A stretch of 64,000 bases of DNA from an uncultured Oxalicibacterium sp. (GCF_913776015.1 NZ_CAJYMD010000076.1:47155-111154); one strand, 5' to 3'. Positions 36,159-46,440 are shown, numbered from the stretch's first letter. Translations and numbers: made by a program. Notes: generated from the sequence alone by a model not told the origin.

Positions 36159-36935
36159 ATGGCTGCTTTTGACACCGTTCGTATTCTCTCGGTCCATCAC
36201 TGGAACGACACCCTGTTCTCCTTCACCACTACCCGCGAACCCAGCTTCCGCTTTGAGAGCGGTCACTTTGTCATGATCGGTTTGCCCATCGATGGCAAAC
36301 CGCTGCTGCGTGCCTACAGTATTGCCAGCCCGTCGTGGGAAGAGCATCTTGAATTCCTGTCGATCAAGGTGCAAGATGGTGCACTGACCAAGCACTTGCA
36401 AAACCTGAAGGTAGGCGACGAGTTGCTGGTTGGTCGCAAGCCGACCGGTACGCTGGTGATTTCCGATCTGCTGCCGGCCAAGCGTCTGTTCCTGTTTGGT
36501 AGCGGCACCGGTCTGGCGCCATTCATGAGCATCATTCGTGATCCGGACACCTATGAGCGTTTCGATCAGGTGATTCTGGTACACGGCGTGCGTCTGGTCA
36601 GCGAACTGGCGTATCGCGACTACATCGGCAAGGAATTGCTAGAAATCGAAGGATTGGGCGAAGAGATCGCTGCCAAGCTGTTGTACTACCCAACCGTCAC
36701 GCGCGAGGAATTCCCGAACAAGGGTCGTATCACGCATGCCATTTCGAGCGGCATCATGTGCGAAATGCTGGGCATTCCGGCAATGGACCCATTGACCGAT
36801 CGCGCCATGATCTGCGGCAGCCCGGAAATGCTGAAAGATACGGCGGCCGAGCTGGACAAGCTGGGCTTCGAAGTTTCCGCCGGTATCGGCCAGCCTGGCG
36901 ATTACGTTATTGAACGCGCTTTCGTCGAACGCTGA
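36159..36935 (+). CDS. fpr: Ferredoxin-NADP+ reductase
   Basis: A 258-residue FAD enzyme of the bacterial Fpr class that moves electrons between NADPH and ferredoxin/flavodoxin. The FAD motif RAYSIASPS, the NADP-binding GTGLAPFMSIIRD and the C-terminal CGSPEMLKD are clear. ATG 36159 (MAAFDTVRIL) has AGGA upstream; the frame stays open a few codons earlier. It is monocistronic, with a strong terminator. In proteobacteria fpr often responds to oxidative stress or iron, which fits an operator-like palindrome upstream. Confidence 0.93.
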   Translation: MAAFDTVRILSVHHWNDTLFSFTTTREPSFRFESGHFVMIGLPIDGKPLLRAYSIASPSWEEHLEFLSIKVQDGALTKHLQNLKVGDELLVGRKPTGTLVISDLLPAKRLFLFGSGTGLAPFMSIIRDPDTYERFDQVILVHGVRLVSELAYRDYIGKELLEIEGLGEEIAAKLLYYPTVTREEFPNKGRITHAISSGIMCEMLGIPAMDPLTDRAMICGSPEMLKDTAAELDKLGFEVSAGIGQPGDYVIERAFVER

Positions 36936-36970
36936 TCCGATCCCAGGCTATGCGTCATGCATGGCGCGAC

Positions 36971-37010
36971 AAAAAACGCCGACCATCCTCCGATGGCGGC
37001 GTTTTTTTTT
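36971..37010 (+). terminator. Terminator of fpr
   Basis: AACGCCG-a-CCATC pairs with GATGG-CGGCGTT around CTCC, followed by nine T. A preceding A-run could make it bidirectional. The remaining ~240 bases before macA show nothing recognisable. Confidence 0.9.
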
Positions 37011-37249
37011 ATCCATCTCCAGAGGTGTGCGGAACAAACGCGCTGCTTATGTATCAGGAGCAATGGCATGCCATGTGTCTTCACATTTCTTTACCTGCCA
37101 GACGCATGGTTTGTGTTGCTCGACGTTTAATCTCTGTTTATCGTTGCTTCGTCGTTCCGACCATATTCGCTGAATAATTGTCGATTAATGTAAGCAGCGA
37201 GAGCTGGTTTTGTAGGTATTTTTCTCGCCATATCCACTAACGCATTCTT

Positions 37250-38788
37250 ATGACTGAATCCATGAAGTCTTCTTCAAAAATTGCCGGTTTGCGCCAGCGT
37301 TTCGTCAATCGCTATACCGTTGCTGGTCTGGTGGCGGTATTGCTGATCGGTGGCGGCTATTGGGGATGGCAGAAAGTGAATGCCAGAAAGAATGCGGCGA
37401 ACCAGTATCAGGTAGCCGAAATCGAGCGTGGCGATCTGGAAGATCTGGTGACGGCAACCGGTACCGTGCAGCCGCTCGAATATGTCGACGTCGGTGCACA
37501 GGTATCCGGCCAGTTGAAGAAGCTGCACGTCGAGGTGGGTTCCATCGTCAAGGAAGGCGATCTGCTGGCCGAGATCGATCCGACCGTTTTGCGTGCGACC
37601 GTGGATGCACGCCGTGCCGGCCTTCGCAATCTGATCGCCTCGAAGAAAAACCAGCAGGCGCAATTCGAACTGGCGCAGATACAGGCGCAGCGCCAACGCA
37701 ATCTTTTCGCCGAGGATGCAACTACCAAAGATGCCTTGCAGACCGCCGAAACCACGCTGAAATCGGCACAGGCGCAGGTCGAAGCTCTGCAGGCGCAGAT
37801 CGAGCAAACCGAATCCACCTTGCGCGCCGACGAAGCCAATCTCAATTACGCCAAGATCTTTGCACCGATGTCCGGCACCGTGGTGTCGGTGACGGCACGC
37901 CAGGGTCAGACACTGAATGCCAACCAGTCGGCACCAACCATTCTGCGCGTGGCCGATCTGTCGACCATGACGGTGCAGACGCAGGTTTCCGAAGCGGAAG
38001 TTGGCAAGTTGCGCAAAGACATGGATGTGTATTTCACCACCCTCGGCAGTCAGGGGCGTCGCTGGTACGGCAAGTTGCGCAAGCTGGAACCGACGCCGAC
38101 TGTCACGAATAATGTGGTGTTGTACAACGCCTTGTTCGATGTGCCCAACCGTAATCAGGCGCTGTTGCCGAATATGACGACGCAGGTGTTTTTCGTTGCG
38201 GCCACCGCCAAGGATGCGCTACTGGTACCGACTGCCGCCGTCACGCTGACGCGTGGCGCAGGTGGCGGTAGCAGAGGTAATGCAGGGCAGGGGAGCAGCA
38301 AAAATCCGTTTGCCGGCATCACCGCCGAACAGCGCAGTGCTGCCATCGAAAAGATGTCGCCGGAAGAGCGCGCCGCAATGCGTGAGCGGCGCCGCACACA
38401 GGAAAATGCAAAGGAAAACGAGAAGACAGCCGATGCCCCGGCTGACAAGCCTGCGACACAGCAAGCGGCGACACAGAATAAGGATGCCGCCGCTACTGAT
38501 TCCGATACAAACAGTATCTCGACAGGTGACAGCAGCGGCTTGCCTGCGCAGAACGAGCAACGCGGCAAGAAAACCGGCACCGTGCGCGTGATCAATGCTG
38601 ACAATAATATTGAACAGCGTACCATCGAACTCGGTGTGACTACGCGCGTGCAGATGCAGGTCTTGAGCGGCCTGAAAGAGGGTGAGCGCGTCATCACCGG
38701 CATGAAGCAGGCCAATGCAGGTAATCGCCCATCCGGCGTGGCCGGTCTGCCACCGGGCATGGGCGGCTCGCCAATGCGGGGACGCTGA
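37250..38788 (+). CDS. macA: MacA-type periplasmic adaptor of an ABC exporter
   Basis: A 512-residue membrane-fusion protein. It has an N-terminal helix (about 23-40), a lipoyl half-motif ([19 protein letters not shown]), a coiled-coil hairpin (about 110-205) and a beta-barrel domain. A hydrophilic low-complexity insertion of ~100 residues (about 335-440) contains [19 protein letters not shown] and is rich in A, T, D, N and Q, separating the barrel from the membrane-proximal end; E. coli MacA lacks it. Its stop overlaps the macB ATG. It forms a tripartite pump with MacB and the outer-membrane factor for macrolides, siderophores or lipopeptides; the true cargo is unknown. Confidence 0.92.
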   Translation: MTESMKSSSKIAGLRQRFVNRYTVAGLVAVLLIGGGYWGWQKVNARKNAANQYQVAEIERGDLEDLVTATGTVQPLEYVDVGAQVSGQLKKLHVEVGSIVKEGDLLAEIDPTVLRATVDARRAGLRNLIASKKNQQAQFELAQIQAQRQRNLFAEDATTKDALQTAETTLKSAQAQVEALQAQIEQTESTLRADEANLNYAKIFAPMSGTVVSVTARQGQTLNANQSAPTILRVADLSTMTVQTQVSEAEVGKLRKDMDVYFTTLGSQGRRWYGKLRKLEPTPTVTNNVVLYNALFDVPNRNQALLPNMTTQVFFVAATAKDALLVPTAAVTLTRGAGGGSRGNAGQGSSKNPFAGITAEQRSAAIEKMSPEERAAMRERRRTQENAKENEKTADAPADKPATQQAATQNKDAAATDSDTNSISTGDSSGLPAQNEQRGKKTGTVRVINADNNIEQRTIELGVTTRVQMQVLSGLKEGERVITGMKQANAGNRPSGVAGLPPGMGGSPMRGR

Positions 38789-40851
38789 TGAGCGATCTTC
38801 CATCACAGGCGGATGCGGCGAGCGGTGAACCGACCGCTGGCGCGTTCGGTAAAGTAACCGACAATGCCGTCGAAAATGCAGCCAGCAACGCTGTCGGGCA
38901 CACATCCCGCAGCGAGAGCGAAATACCGCTGATCGAGCTGCGTGGCGTGACCAAGACCTACCGCAATGGCAGTCTCGCTGTTGAGGTATTGCACGGTATT
39001 GACCTCAAGATTTACGAAGGCGAATTCGTCGCCATCATGGGCGCATCCGGCTCCGGCAAATCGACGCTGATGAACATCCTCGGCTGTCTCGATCGGCCGA
39101 CTACCGGTGAATATCTGTTCATGGGGCGAGATGTGTCGGCATTCGATCGCGACGAACTGGCCTTGCTGCGTCGCGACGATTTCGGTTTCGTGTTCCAGAG
39201 TTACAACCTGATCGCCTCGGCCAGCGCGACCGAAAATGTCGAAGTGCCAGCCATGTATGCAGGGTTGCCTCCAGCCGAGCGTCATGAACGCGCACAGCAA
39301 TTGTTGGGGGAACTGGGTCTGGGCGAACGTTCGCATCATCGTCCCAACCAGTTGTCGGGCGGACAGCAGCAGCGCGTGTCGATTTCGCGTGCGCTGATGA
39401 ACGGCGGTCGCATCATCCTTGCCGATGAACCGACCGGTGCGCTGGACAGCAAGAGCGGGCAGGATGTGATGAAGCTGCTGGCCGATTTGTCCGAGCGCGG
39501 CCATACCGTCCTGCTGATTACCCATGCACGCGAAGTGGCAGATCATGCGCATCGCCTGATCGAAATCCGCGACGGCAATATTCTTTCCGATCCCGGTCCT
39601 GCATCCGTATCGCCGACGCAGCAGGCGTTCGTGCGCCCCATCGTGCCGCGCGAGGGTTCGTATCTTGCCGACATCATGGAAGCGGCCAAGATGGCGGTGC
39701 GTTCGCTGCGTGCCAATATCTTCCGTTCAATCCTGACCTTGCTCGGTATCGTCATCGGTGTTGCCTCCGTGATTGCTATGCTGGCCATTGGCGATGGTGC
39801 CAAGCAGGTAGTGGTGGAGCGCATCAGTTCGATGGGTTCCAACCTATTGCTTGTGCGTCCGGGCGCGCCGAATCAGCGGGGCTTCAGTAATACGGCGACG
39901 CTGGTGGTAGAAGATGTGAAAGCCATCGACGACTTACCCAATATCCTCGCTGCCATTCCAGAGCAGAACAGCAGTGTGACGGCGCGCTTTGGCGACGCGG
40001 ATACGTCTACCAGTGTCAACGGCACCTCGGCTAAATTCCCGCTGGCACGCCAATGGCAACCTGCCATCGGCACCTTCTTCAGCGAAGAGGATGAAGCCAA
40101 TTACGCAGCCGTCGCGGTGCTCGGCAAGACGACGGCGACGGCGCTGTTCGGCCAGCAGAATCCGGTCGGTGAATTTGTACTGATCAACAATCTGCTGTTT
40201 CAGGTGGTCGGCGTGATGTCGGAAAAGGGCGCATCGCCGATGGGTTCCGATCAGGACGACATCATCTTCGTACCGTACTCGACCAGCAGCCTGCGGCTGT
40301 CGGGCCAGCGCTATCTGCGCAACGTAACGGTGGCAGTCGAAGACACGGCGCGCATGGATGAGACGCAGGATGCGGTGGACAAGCTACTGCTCGAACGTCA
40401 CGGCACGGTGGACTATCAGATCCGCAACATGGCGTCGATCATGGAAGCAATGGAGCAGACGCAAAGCACACTGACGATCCTGCTCGGCTCGATCGCCGGC
40501 ATTTCGCTGCTGGTAGGCGGCATCGGTGTGATGAACATCATGCTCGTATCGGTGACCGAGCGCACGCGTGAAATCGGCATTCGCATGGCGACTGGGGCGC
40601 GCGAACGCAACATCATGCAGCAATTCCTGATCGAAGCGATGGTGGTGTCGGCCATCGGCGGTGCGATTGGCGTGTTGATCGGTCTGACGACGGCTGGCGT
40701 GATCGGTGCCTTCGGTACGCCGATTCAGTATTCGTTGACGCCGGTGTTGCTGGCTTTCGGTTGCGCATTCATGACCGGTCTGATTTTCGGTTATCTGCCG
40801 GCCAAGAAAGCGGCACAACTCGATCCTGTGGTCGCCTTGTCGGCGGAATAA
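38788..40851 (+). CDS. macB: MacB-type ABC transporter (ATPase-permease fusion)
   Basis: A 687-residue protein. After a ~45-residue hydrophilic N-terminal extension comes the ATPase domain: Walker [10 protein letters not shown], signature [10 protein letters not shown], Walker [14 protein letters not shown]. Then comes the MacB permease, with one helix near 310-335, a large periplasmic domain (about 345-555) and three C-terminal helices (about 565-590, 615-640, 650-675). It works as a mechanotransmission dimer driving substrates through MacA and the outer-membrane channel. The start overlaps the macA stop (TGATG). Confidence 0.95.
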   Translation: MSDLPSQADAASGEPTAGAFGKVTDNAVENAASNAVGHTSRSESEIPLIELRGVTKTYRNGSLAVEVLHGIDLKIYEGEFVAIMGASGSGKSTLMNILGCLDRPTTGEYLFMGRDVSAFDRDELALLRRDDFGFVFQSYNLIASASATENVEVPAMYAGLPPAERHERAQQLLGELGLGERSHHRPNQLSGGQQQRVSISRALMNGGRIILADEPTGALDSKSGQDVMKLLADLSERGHTVLLITHAREVADHAHRLIEIRDGNILSDPGPASVSPTQQAFVRPIVPREGSYLADIMEAAKMAVRSLRANIFRSILTLLGIVIGVASVIAMLAIGDGAKQVVVERISSMGSNLLLVRPGAPNQRGFSNTATLVVEDVKAIDDLPNILAAIPEQNSSVTARFGDADTSTSVNGTSAKFPLARQWQPAIGTFFSEEDEANYAAVAVLGKTTATALFGQQNPVGEFVLINNLLFQVVGVMSEKGASPMGSDQDDIIFVPYSTSSLRLSGQRYLRNVTVAVEDTARMDETQDAVDKLLLERHGTVDYQIRNMASIMEAMEQTQSTLTILLGSIAGISLLVGGIGVMNIMLVSVTERTREIGIRMATGARERNIMQQFLIEAMVVSAIGGAIGVLIGLTTAGVIGAFGTPIQYSLTPVLLAFGCAFMTGLIFGYLPAKKAAQLDPVVALSAE

Positions 40852-42303
40852 ATGCAGATTATGGACAAGCACATTCTTTTCACCCGCACGCGTATTGCGC
40901 TGGCGACGGCAACCATCCTCGCCTTGACGGCATGCGCCGGTCACATCGAAACGACGCGTCCAACGGTGGACATGCCGCAAACCTGGGCCGAAGCAGCACC
41001 GGGTTCGGCGGCATTGCAGCGTGACTGGTGGCGCGGTTTCGGTTCGGTAGAGTTGAGCGCATTGATCGATGAAGCGCAACAAGGTAATCCGGACCTCATC
41101 ATCGCAGCCGAACGTGTGACGCAAGCCGAGATTACGGCGCGCAGTGCTGGTGCTTCGCTGTTTCCGTTGCTGACGGTGAGTGCCAATACCGGTAGCGGAC
41201 GCGTCAAATCCGGTGAGGCCACGATTGGTGGCTGGGCCAAGAGCGAGTCATCAGGCGCATCGCTGCAAGTGAGTTACGAAGTCGATGTATGGGGCCGCGT
41301 CGCCGCGACGGTTGCTAGCGCGAATGCCTCGCTCGATGCTAGTCGCTTCGATCTGGAAAGCGTGCGCTCCACACTGACGACAGGCGTTGCCAATGCCTAC
41401 TTCCAGACGCTGGCCTTGCGCACGCGACTGAAGATTGCACAGGAAAACCTGGCGATTTCAGAGCGTATCTTCCGTATTGTCGAAGCCAGATATCGTAACG
41501 GTGCTGCGTCCGCGCTCGACGTCAGTCGTCAGCGTAGTACCGTGTTGGCGCAACGCGCGACTGTATTACCCTTGCAGGTGCAGGAGCGGCAAACCGTGAG
41601 CGCATTGGCGATCCTGCTGGGCCGCTCGCCGCAGAATCTGCAGTTACAGGCGCAAGGCATCGATGCTCTGACGGTGCCGGAAGTCACGCCCGGCTTGCCA
41701 TCGACGCTAATCACGCGCCGTCCCGATCTGGCCAGCGCCGAAGCTTTGTTGTCGGCGGCGGATGCCAATGTGGCAGCAGCACGTGCCGCTCTGTTGCCGA
41801 CCATTTCGCTTAGCGGGGCTGCGGGCGCATCGAGTTCTGCCTTGCTGAATCTGGGCAGCCCGACCTATAGCGTCGGCATCGCCGCTTCCATCGTACAAAC
41901 GCTGTTCGATGGCAATCGCTTGCGCTTGCAGGTGCAGACGACGGAATCGACGCGTCGTCAACTAGTGGAAAGTTACCGCAGCGCCATTTATACGGCGCTC
42001 AAGGAAGTCGATGACGCATTGGGCAACGCCTACCGCAATCGCGAACAGGAGCGATCGCAACTGGCAATCCGGCAGGAAGCGCAGCGTGCGCTTGATCTGT
42101 CGCAACTGCGTTATCGCGAAGGCGTGGATGATCTGAGCACCTTGCTCGATGCACAGCGTACCCTGTTCACTGCGGAAGACACGCTGGCGCAGCAACGTCT
42201 ATTGCGCCTGACGGGCACCACCGATCTGTTTAAGGCGCTGGGCGGCGGATGGGAGCGCACGGCGGCCACGCCGCCATCTTCGTCAGAACCAACGGCACAA
42301 TAA
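40852..42303 (+). CDS. NodT-family outer-membrane factor lipoprotein
   Basis: A 483-residue TolC-like channel. The signal ends with the lipobox LTAC (Cys28), so it is lipid-anchored. Two OEP repeats follow (about 60-260 and 270-465) with NPDLIIAAERV, RPDLASAEALLSAADANV and LLDAQRTLFTAED motifs typical of the NodT/OprM type. It starts right after the macB stop, completing a macA-macB-OMF export operon. ATG 40861 is an alternative start. Confidence 0.93.
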   Translation: MQIMDKHILFTRTRIALATATILALTACAGHIETTRPTVDMPQTWAEAAPGSAALQRDWWRGFGSVELSALIDEAQQGNPDLIIAAERVTQAEITARSAGASLFPLLTVSANTGSGRVKSGEATIGGWAKSESSGASLQVSYEVDVWGRVAATVASANASLDASRFDLESVRSTLTTGVANAYFQTLALRTRLKIAQENLAISERIFRIVEARYRNGAASALDVSRQRSTVLAQRATVLPLQVQERQTVSALAILLGRSPQNLQLQAQGIDALTVPEVTPGLPSTLITRRPDLASAEALLSAADANVAAARAALLPTISLSGAAGASSSALLNLGSPTYSVGIAASIVQTLFDGNRLRLQVQTTESTRRQLVESYRSAIYTALKEVDDALGNAYRNREQERSQLAIRQEAQRALDLSQLRYREGVDDLSTLLDAQRTLFTAEDTLAQQRLLRLTGTTDLFKALGGGWERTAATPPSSSEPTAQ

Positions 42304-42305
42304 GA

Positions 42306-42340
42306 AAAAGGCTGACGTTGATAGCGTCAGCCTTTTCTTT
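42306..42340 (+). terminator. Terminator of exporter operon, probably bidirectional
   Basis: AAAAGGCTGACG pairs with CGTCAGCCTTTT around a 7-base loop. T-runs occur in both directions, so it probably also ends the convergent cytX transcript. Confidence 0.88.
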
Positions 42341-42365
42341 ATCTGGCAGTACGATGCGACGTGAT

Positions 42366-43700
42366 TTAAGCCGCTTGCAAAGAAGGTGAACGCAGGCGGC
42401 GATACAGCACACCCAGCACCAGCGTGACGCATAACGCCGGAATCGCCGAACCAACCTGCGGCCAGATCACGGGGCAGATATGGAATGCTGCGATGCCCAG
42501 TAACCAGATCGCAACCGGCACCGGATTCACGCGTCGCGTGGTTGCTTCCCCTTGCATCGCAAGTTGCGACACCACAACGCCGAATAGCGGTACGAAGACG
42601 GAACTCAGCATCAGCAGGAAAGGTTCCAGACCGTGCATCGGCAGCACCAATGCGCACAATGTGGCGAGTGCGGCCAGTGCGATGCCCCAGAAGCGAATGC
42701 TACGGCGGCCATGCAGGAAGTTGAGCGCCACCGAACCTGAATAGACATCGCCATAAGCGTTGTCCATTTCATCGATCAGGATCAGACCCAATGCAATCAG
42801 TCCGCCTTGTGCCAGCAGCAATGCTGCCATCAGGTCGGCACCGACATCCGTGGTACTGACGACCAGTACGCCCAGTGCATGACACCAGATATTGGCAATC
42901 GCAAAACCCAACCACGTACCGCGAAAGGTCGAGGCACCAGCCTTGCCGTAACGCGCAAAGTCCGCCACCAATGGCAGCCACGATACGGGCATCGCCATCA
43001 CCAGATCGATACCGGCCAGCGTACTCATCGAACCATCGCCGCTACGCTGCCAGATCGCTTCCCAGCCTTGCGCCTGTGCCTTCAAACCGAATTGCCAGGT
43101 CAGCCACACCAGCGACAGGATCACCAGCGGCAAACCGAAGCGGCCAACAAACCAGCGCACTAGGCCGATCATGGAACCTGTTGCCAAACCAATCAGCAGC
43201 AGGCCCCAGAACAGCGCCGCCAGATATGGCACCCACGGCGCATTGATACCACTGATGTCTTTGACCAGAGCAGTCGTGCCATCGCGCATGACGACGAGTT
43301 CGAATGCGCTCCAGCCGATGAGCTGAATCACGTTCATGACGACTGGCAGCTTGGCAAACGAGGTGCCGAGCGTCTGGCACATCAGGATCGGACTGGAAAG
43401 CCCCCGCTGGTAACCAATGTACGCCACCAGTGCCAGCAAGCCGGCACCGAGCACGGAGCCGACGACAATCGCAAACAGCGCGGTTTGCGTACCGAGTGCG
43501 GTACCGAGAAAGGCGCCGATCTGGATGACCAGCAGGCCGACGCCGAGACTGAACCAGAGCGCGGCGTGATCGCGAAAGGAAAACACGCGGTCGCTGGCGG
43601 GTATAGGCGTGAATTGCGAGGCAGTCAGTGAAGCAGAGGATGCAACGGAATGCGGGGTGGTGGGCGCGGCGTTTGTGCCGGCATCTTGGGAAGCCATCAT
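42366..43700 (-). CDS. cytX: CytX-type NCS1 permease, putative hydroxymethylpyrimidine transporter
   Basis: A 444-residue protein with about 12 membrane helices, of the nucleobase-cation-symport-1 family. The region FSFRDHAALWFSLGVGLLV marks the first helix, and DEMDNAYGDVYS is typical of the CytX subgroup. A TPP riboswitch precedes the gene, which specifically supports import of a thiamine precursor, probably hydroxymethylpyrimidine, rather than cytosine. The start is one of two adjacent ATGs (43700 or 43697), both with weak ribosome sites, as is common when a riboswitch controls translation. Confidence 0.9.
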   Translation of the reverse strand: MMASQDAGTNAAPTTPHSVASSASLTASQFTPIPASDRVFSFRDHAALWFSLGVGLLVIQIGAFLGTALGTQTALFAIVVGSVLGAGLLALVAYIGYQRGLSSPILMCQTLGTSFAKLPVVMNVIQLIGWSAFELVVMRDGTTALVKDISGINAPWVPYLAALFWGLLLIGLATGSMIGLVRWFVGRFGLPLVILSLVWLTWQFGLKAQAQGWEAIWQRSGDGSMSTLAGIDLVMAMPVSWLPLVADFARYGKAGASTFRGTWLGFAIANIWCHALGVLVVSTTDVGADLMAALLLAQGGLIALGLILIDEMDNAYGDVYSGSVALNFLHGRRSIRFWGIALAALATLCALVLPMHGLEPFLLMLSSVFVPLFGVVVSQLAMQGEATTRRVNPVPVAIWLLGIAAFHICPVIWPQVGSAIPALCVTLVLGVLYRRLRSPSLQAA

Positions 43701-43763
43701 CAACTTTCGAATGAAGGCAGGTCAGCTACTTCGGCGCCTTGGCATGCGGCTGGGCGGGGAGGA

Positions 43764-43843
43764 CGGGCTTTCCTGCGCGAGGATTATCTCAATCAGGTTC
43801 AACGGGTATTTCTCACCCGCGCCTATGCGCAGGACCCCGAGCG
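43764..43843 (-). ncRNA. TPP riboswitch (thi box) upstream of cytX
   Basis: The minus strand carries the thi-box order CTCGGGGTCC, a small GC stem (GCGC auag GCGC), GTGAGAAATACCC, TTGAACCTGAT, GATAAT and CGCAGGAAAG. These match the E. coli thiM/thiC aptamers in P2-P5. The pyrimidine-binding CUGAGA loop reads GUGAGA here, a change at its first base. It lies 63 bases upstream of cytX. Confidence 0.92.
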
Positions 43844-43934
43844 AATTACGACAGGGCGCTACTTTGATCCAAAATCGGCGGATAGGCAAGCAGGACGGGA
43901 AGATGTGGCGGCAAGTGTTGCACGCGCAAAGAGA

Positions 43935-43977
43935 AAAGCCGGATCGCTGATGAAACTGTGAAGAGCGCGATCCGGCT
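43935..43977 (-). terminator. Terminator-like hairpin upstream of the TPP riboswitch
   Basis: AGCCGGATCGC and GCGATCCGGCT pair perfectly over 11 bases around a 19-base loop. On the minus strand, TTTTCTCTTT follows. It lies between the phnD-like gene terminator and the cytX riboswitch, so it insulates cytX from upstream transcription or belongs to an unrecognised short transcript. An inverted repeat ATACTG/CAGTAT (43996-44017) lies just beyond it. Confidence 0.6.
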
Positions 43978-44114
43978 AAAAAAGATACGGTATAAATACT
44001 GTATGGAAAAACAGTATATCAGCCTTTGTCGGTCGCGTCATGAGAGCTTTATGCCTGTGTTGTAATCATGTCTGGTCAGACTGGTATGACGGTTGAAGTT
44101 GTTGCCAGAAAGGA

Positions 44115-44139
44115 AAAAGCCGCCAGAGAGGCGGCTTTT
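44115..44139 (-). terminator. Terminator of phnD-like gene
   Basis: AAAAGCCGCC pairs with GGCGGCTTTT around a 5-base loop, with U-runs on the minus strand, 20 bases past the stop codon. Confidence 0.85.
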
Positions 44140-44159
44140 GAAGGGATACCTGAAAGAGA

Positions 44160-44975
44160 TTACAGGCCAAGGCGCGTGGCGGCCTCTTTCATGTTGGCAT
44201 CGTTCCAAGGCAAGAATCCCGTCATGCCGATTTTTTGCAAAGCGGCTTTGCCAGCTTCGTTGTCGGACAGTTCAAGCAAGAGTTTCTTCACTTTTTCGCG
44301 ATCCGTTTCACTCATCTTTTTCGAAGCGATGAACTGCTTGATCGGTACCGGTTTGGTTTCGCCCAGTACGCGCCCACCCTTGGCGGTCCATGCCTGCACC
44401 ACGGTATTCGAAGCCGTTACGCCAGCATCCACAAAACCGTTGTCGATCATGAAGGGCACGGCATCCTGATAGCGCGTAGCGGTATAACTTTTTTCAGGTT
44501 GCGCAATCTTCAGGGCCCGCAGATTGGCGGTAAACATCACGGTCGTAATGGACTCCAGGGAGGGCACGCCGATTTTCTTGCCGCGCAGATCTTCCATGGA
44601 TTTCAGGGGAGAATTCTTTGCTACCAGCACGCGCGCGCGGTAATCGGTATAACCCTTGGCGGTTACCAGACCTTCATAGCCGTCTTTCTTGACGGCCAGC
44701 AGGCCGATATGGGCCGGATGGATAAACGCCAAGTCGTATTTGCCTTCGGCCAATCCCTTTTCGAGGGTGGCGTATTTATCGACAGCCTGCAATTTTACGG
44801 GCTGCTTGAGTTCCTTGGAAAGCAATTGCAGCAGCGGCTTGTAGCGCTCACTGGCCGGGCCGCCTTCCTGATAGGTAACGCCTTCGTTGACGGCTACCAG
44901 AACGATTTCCTGTGCAAAGGCGATACCTGCGCTTGCTGTCAAAACCAGCGCAGCGACCAGTTTGGTCAATTTCAT
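44160..44975 (-). CDS. PhnD-like periplasmic binding protein (phosphate/phosphite/phosphonate type), orphan
   Basis: A 271-residue secreted binding protein: signal peptide (MKLTKLVAALVLTASAGIAFA), then a type 2 periplasmic-binding fold with YKPLLQLLSKEL, YDLAFIHPAHIG, LRGKKIGVPSLESITT and VDAGVTASNTVV, as in PhnD/PtxB relatives. ATG 44975 has GGAG eight bases upstream. No ABC ATPase or permease is nearby, so it is an orphan: either it shares a distant transporter or it feeds a sensor. The ligand is unproven. Confidence 0.82.
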   Translation of the reverse strand: MKLTKLVAALVLTASAGIAFAQEIVLVAVNEGVTYQEGGPASERYKPLLQLLSKELKQPVKLQAVDKYATLEKGLAEGKYDLAFIHPAHIGLLAVKKDGYEGLVTAKGYTDYRARVLVAKNSPLKSMEDLRGKKIGVPSLESITTVMFTANLRALKIAQPEKSYTATRYQDAVPFMIDNGFVDAGVTASNTVVQAWTAKGGRVLGETKPVPIKQFIASKKMSETDREKVKKLLLELSDNEAGKAALQKIGMTGFLPWNDANMKEAATRLGL

Positions 44976-45352
44976 GGGATGTGCTCCGTAGCGTTTATAT
45001 GTTGTTATGCAGCAATAAGCTTTTTGCAAATGTTACCTGAGCATTACAGCGGCAGGCGAGCGGTAGCGTGTCTTTATTATGGTTTTTTGGCAGGAATGTG
45101 ACATTGCCGGCCAAGTTGAATGCCAAACCATGCTGATGTGCCGATGTAAAAATTTTCAATATTGCAAGAACACTTTTGCTTGTGTGTGCTGTCCAACGTC
45201 ATGAGCACATAGAATCGCTCATGATTTCAATTGGCAAACATGGATGTGCTGCCTTGAAGCGTGCAAATGCGCAACTGGATAAGAGGGTATTTGCGATCTT
45301 AGGCAAGACATCCACAGAAACGCCCACCACAACAAGATAAAGGGGCAACATC
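44976..45352. other. Divergent intergenic region, nothing recognised
   Basis: About 375 bases between the orphan binding protein and the LapA-like gene. Promoters for both must lie here. No clear boxes, riboswitch or repeat is recognised. Confidence 0.4.
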
Positions 45353-45850
45353 ATGAAAATTCGTACCTTCGTTTTCTTCGTCATTTTGGCCATTGTCGCG
45401 GCGCTTGCTGCGTTCAACTGGCAAACGTTCACCACACCAACTGAATTGTGGTTGGGTGTGACCACCGTTTATGCGCCGCTGGGTGTCGTGATGCTCGGGT
45501 TGATGGGCTTGCTGACGGTTTTCTTCCTGACCTTCATCATCTACTTGCAATCGTCGGTCTTGCTGGAAGCGCGTCGTCACGCCAAGGAGTTGCAGGTCAA
45601 CCGCGAATTGGCCGATCAGGCTGAAGCATCACGCTTTACTGAGTTGCGCCATTTCATCGAGACTGAAATGCAAAACGTCGTGCGGCAGGATAGCGAGACA
45701 CGCACAGCGATGCTTGCGCGTCTGGATCGTCTGGAAGCCAGTGTGGGCGCAAATATCGATCAGACAGGCAATTCGCTGGCAGCCCAGATCGGTGAAGTCG
45801 AAGATCGGCTGGAGCGTGATGGCAAGGTCGCCGTCAAGATCGTGGAGTGA
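45353..45850 (+). CDS. LapA-like (DUF1049) inner-membrane protein
   Basis: A 165-residue protein with two membrane helices (about 5-22 and 42-66) separated by the short NWQTFTTPTELWLG segment, matching the LapA/YciS fold. A long cytoplasmic helix with coiled-coil character follows (about 70-165, LLEARRHAKELQVNREL..). E. coli LapA tunes lipopolysaccharide synthesis with LapB, but the long tail here is larger than in LapA. AGGGG eight bases before ATG supports the start. Confidence 0.75.
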   Translation: MKIRTFVFFVILAIVAALAAFNWQTFTTPTELWLGVTTVYAPLGVVMLGLMGLLTVFFLTFIIYLQSSVLLEARRHAKELQVNRELADQAEASRFTELRHFIETEMQNVVRQDSETRTAMLARLDRLEASVGANIDQTGNSLAAQIGEVEDRLERDGKVAVKIVE

Positions 45851-46008
45851 GATTGGATGGCAGCATGGGGCAATTTCACCACAGGCTGTGGTGCGTACGC
45901 CGTGGAGCATCCTACGTATATTGGGCGGTCTGGCTGATGGCCTGAGGCGTCGGATGCGTTACACTGCATAGCCCATCGATTGCCTCGTTTTTGTTTGTTT
46001 TTCACTTC

Positions 46009-46440
46009 ATGGCTACCAAGTCTTCCAAGTCGTCGGCACCGCAATCCGATAATACGGTTGCCTACATTCTTCTCGCCGTGTTGAGCGTTTGTGTTCTGGC
46101 GTTCGCTGGCTGGATGTATTTTCAATACAAGGCCAGAACCGATGCGGCAGTGGCGTACACGAGTTTCGGTCCAATGGTTGTGCGCAGCAACGATTTTTCC
46201 TTGCGCACTACTGTTTCCGTACAAAGCCGGCATGCCAATGCCACCGCTCTACAGGCGCAGGAAAAGCAGATCGGCTATGCGCTGCAGGCAGGTTTATCCA
46301 ATATCGATCCCGAAAAGGTGCGCCAGCCAGATGGTATTGCCTACGTGCAGCAGGTTGCGCGTGATTCTGTACGTGGCGTGCTGGGGCCGCAAATGGCTGA
46401 AGACGTATTGGTGACGGATTTCATCATTCAGCAAAACTGA
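46009..46440 (+). CDS. FliL-like single-pass membrane protein
   Basis: A 143-residue protein: short basic cytoplasmic start (MATKSSKSSAPQ), one membrane helix (about 22-42) and a periplasmic domain. The C-terminal part (DPEKVRQPDGIAYVQQVARDS, then MAEDVLVTDFIIQ) resembles the end of FliL, the flagellar stator-associated protein. No flagellar genes adjoin it, so it may be a stand-alone relative. A TTG upstream in frame is not used. The assignment is tentative. Confidence 0.6.
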   Translation: MATKSSKSSAPQSDNTVAYILLAVLSVCVLAFAGWMYFQYKARTDAAVAYTSFGPMVVRSNDFSLRTTVSVQSRHANATALQAQEKQIGYALQAGLSNIDPEKVRQPDGIAYVQQVARDSVRGVLGPQMAEDVLVTDFIIQQN

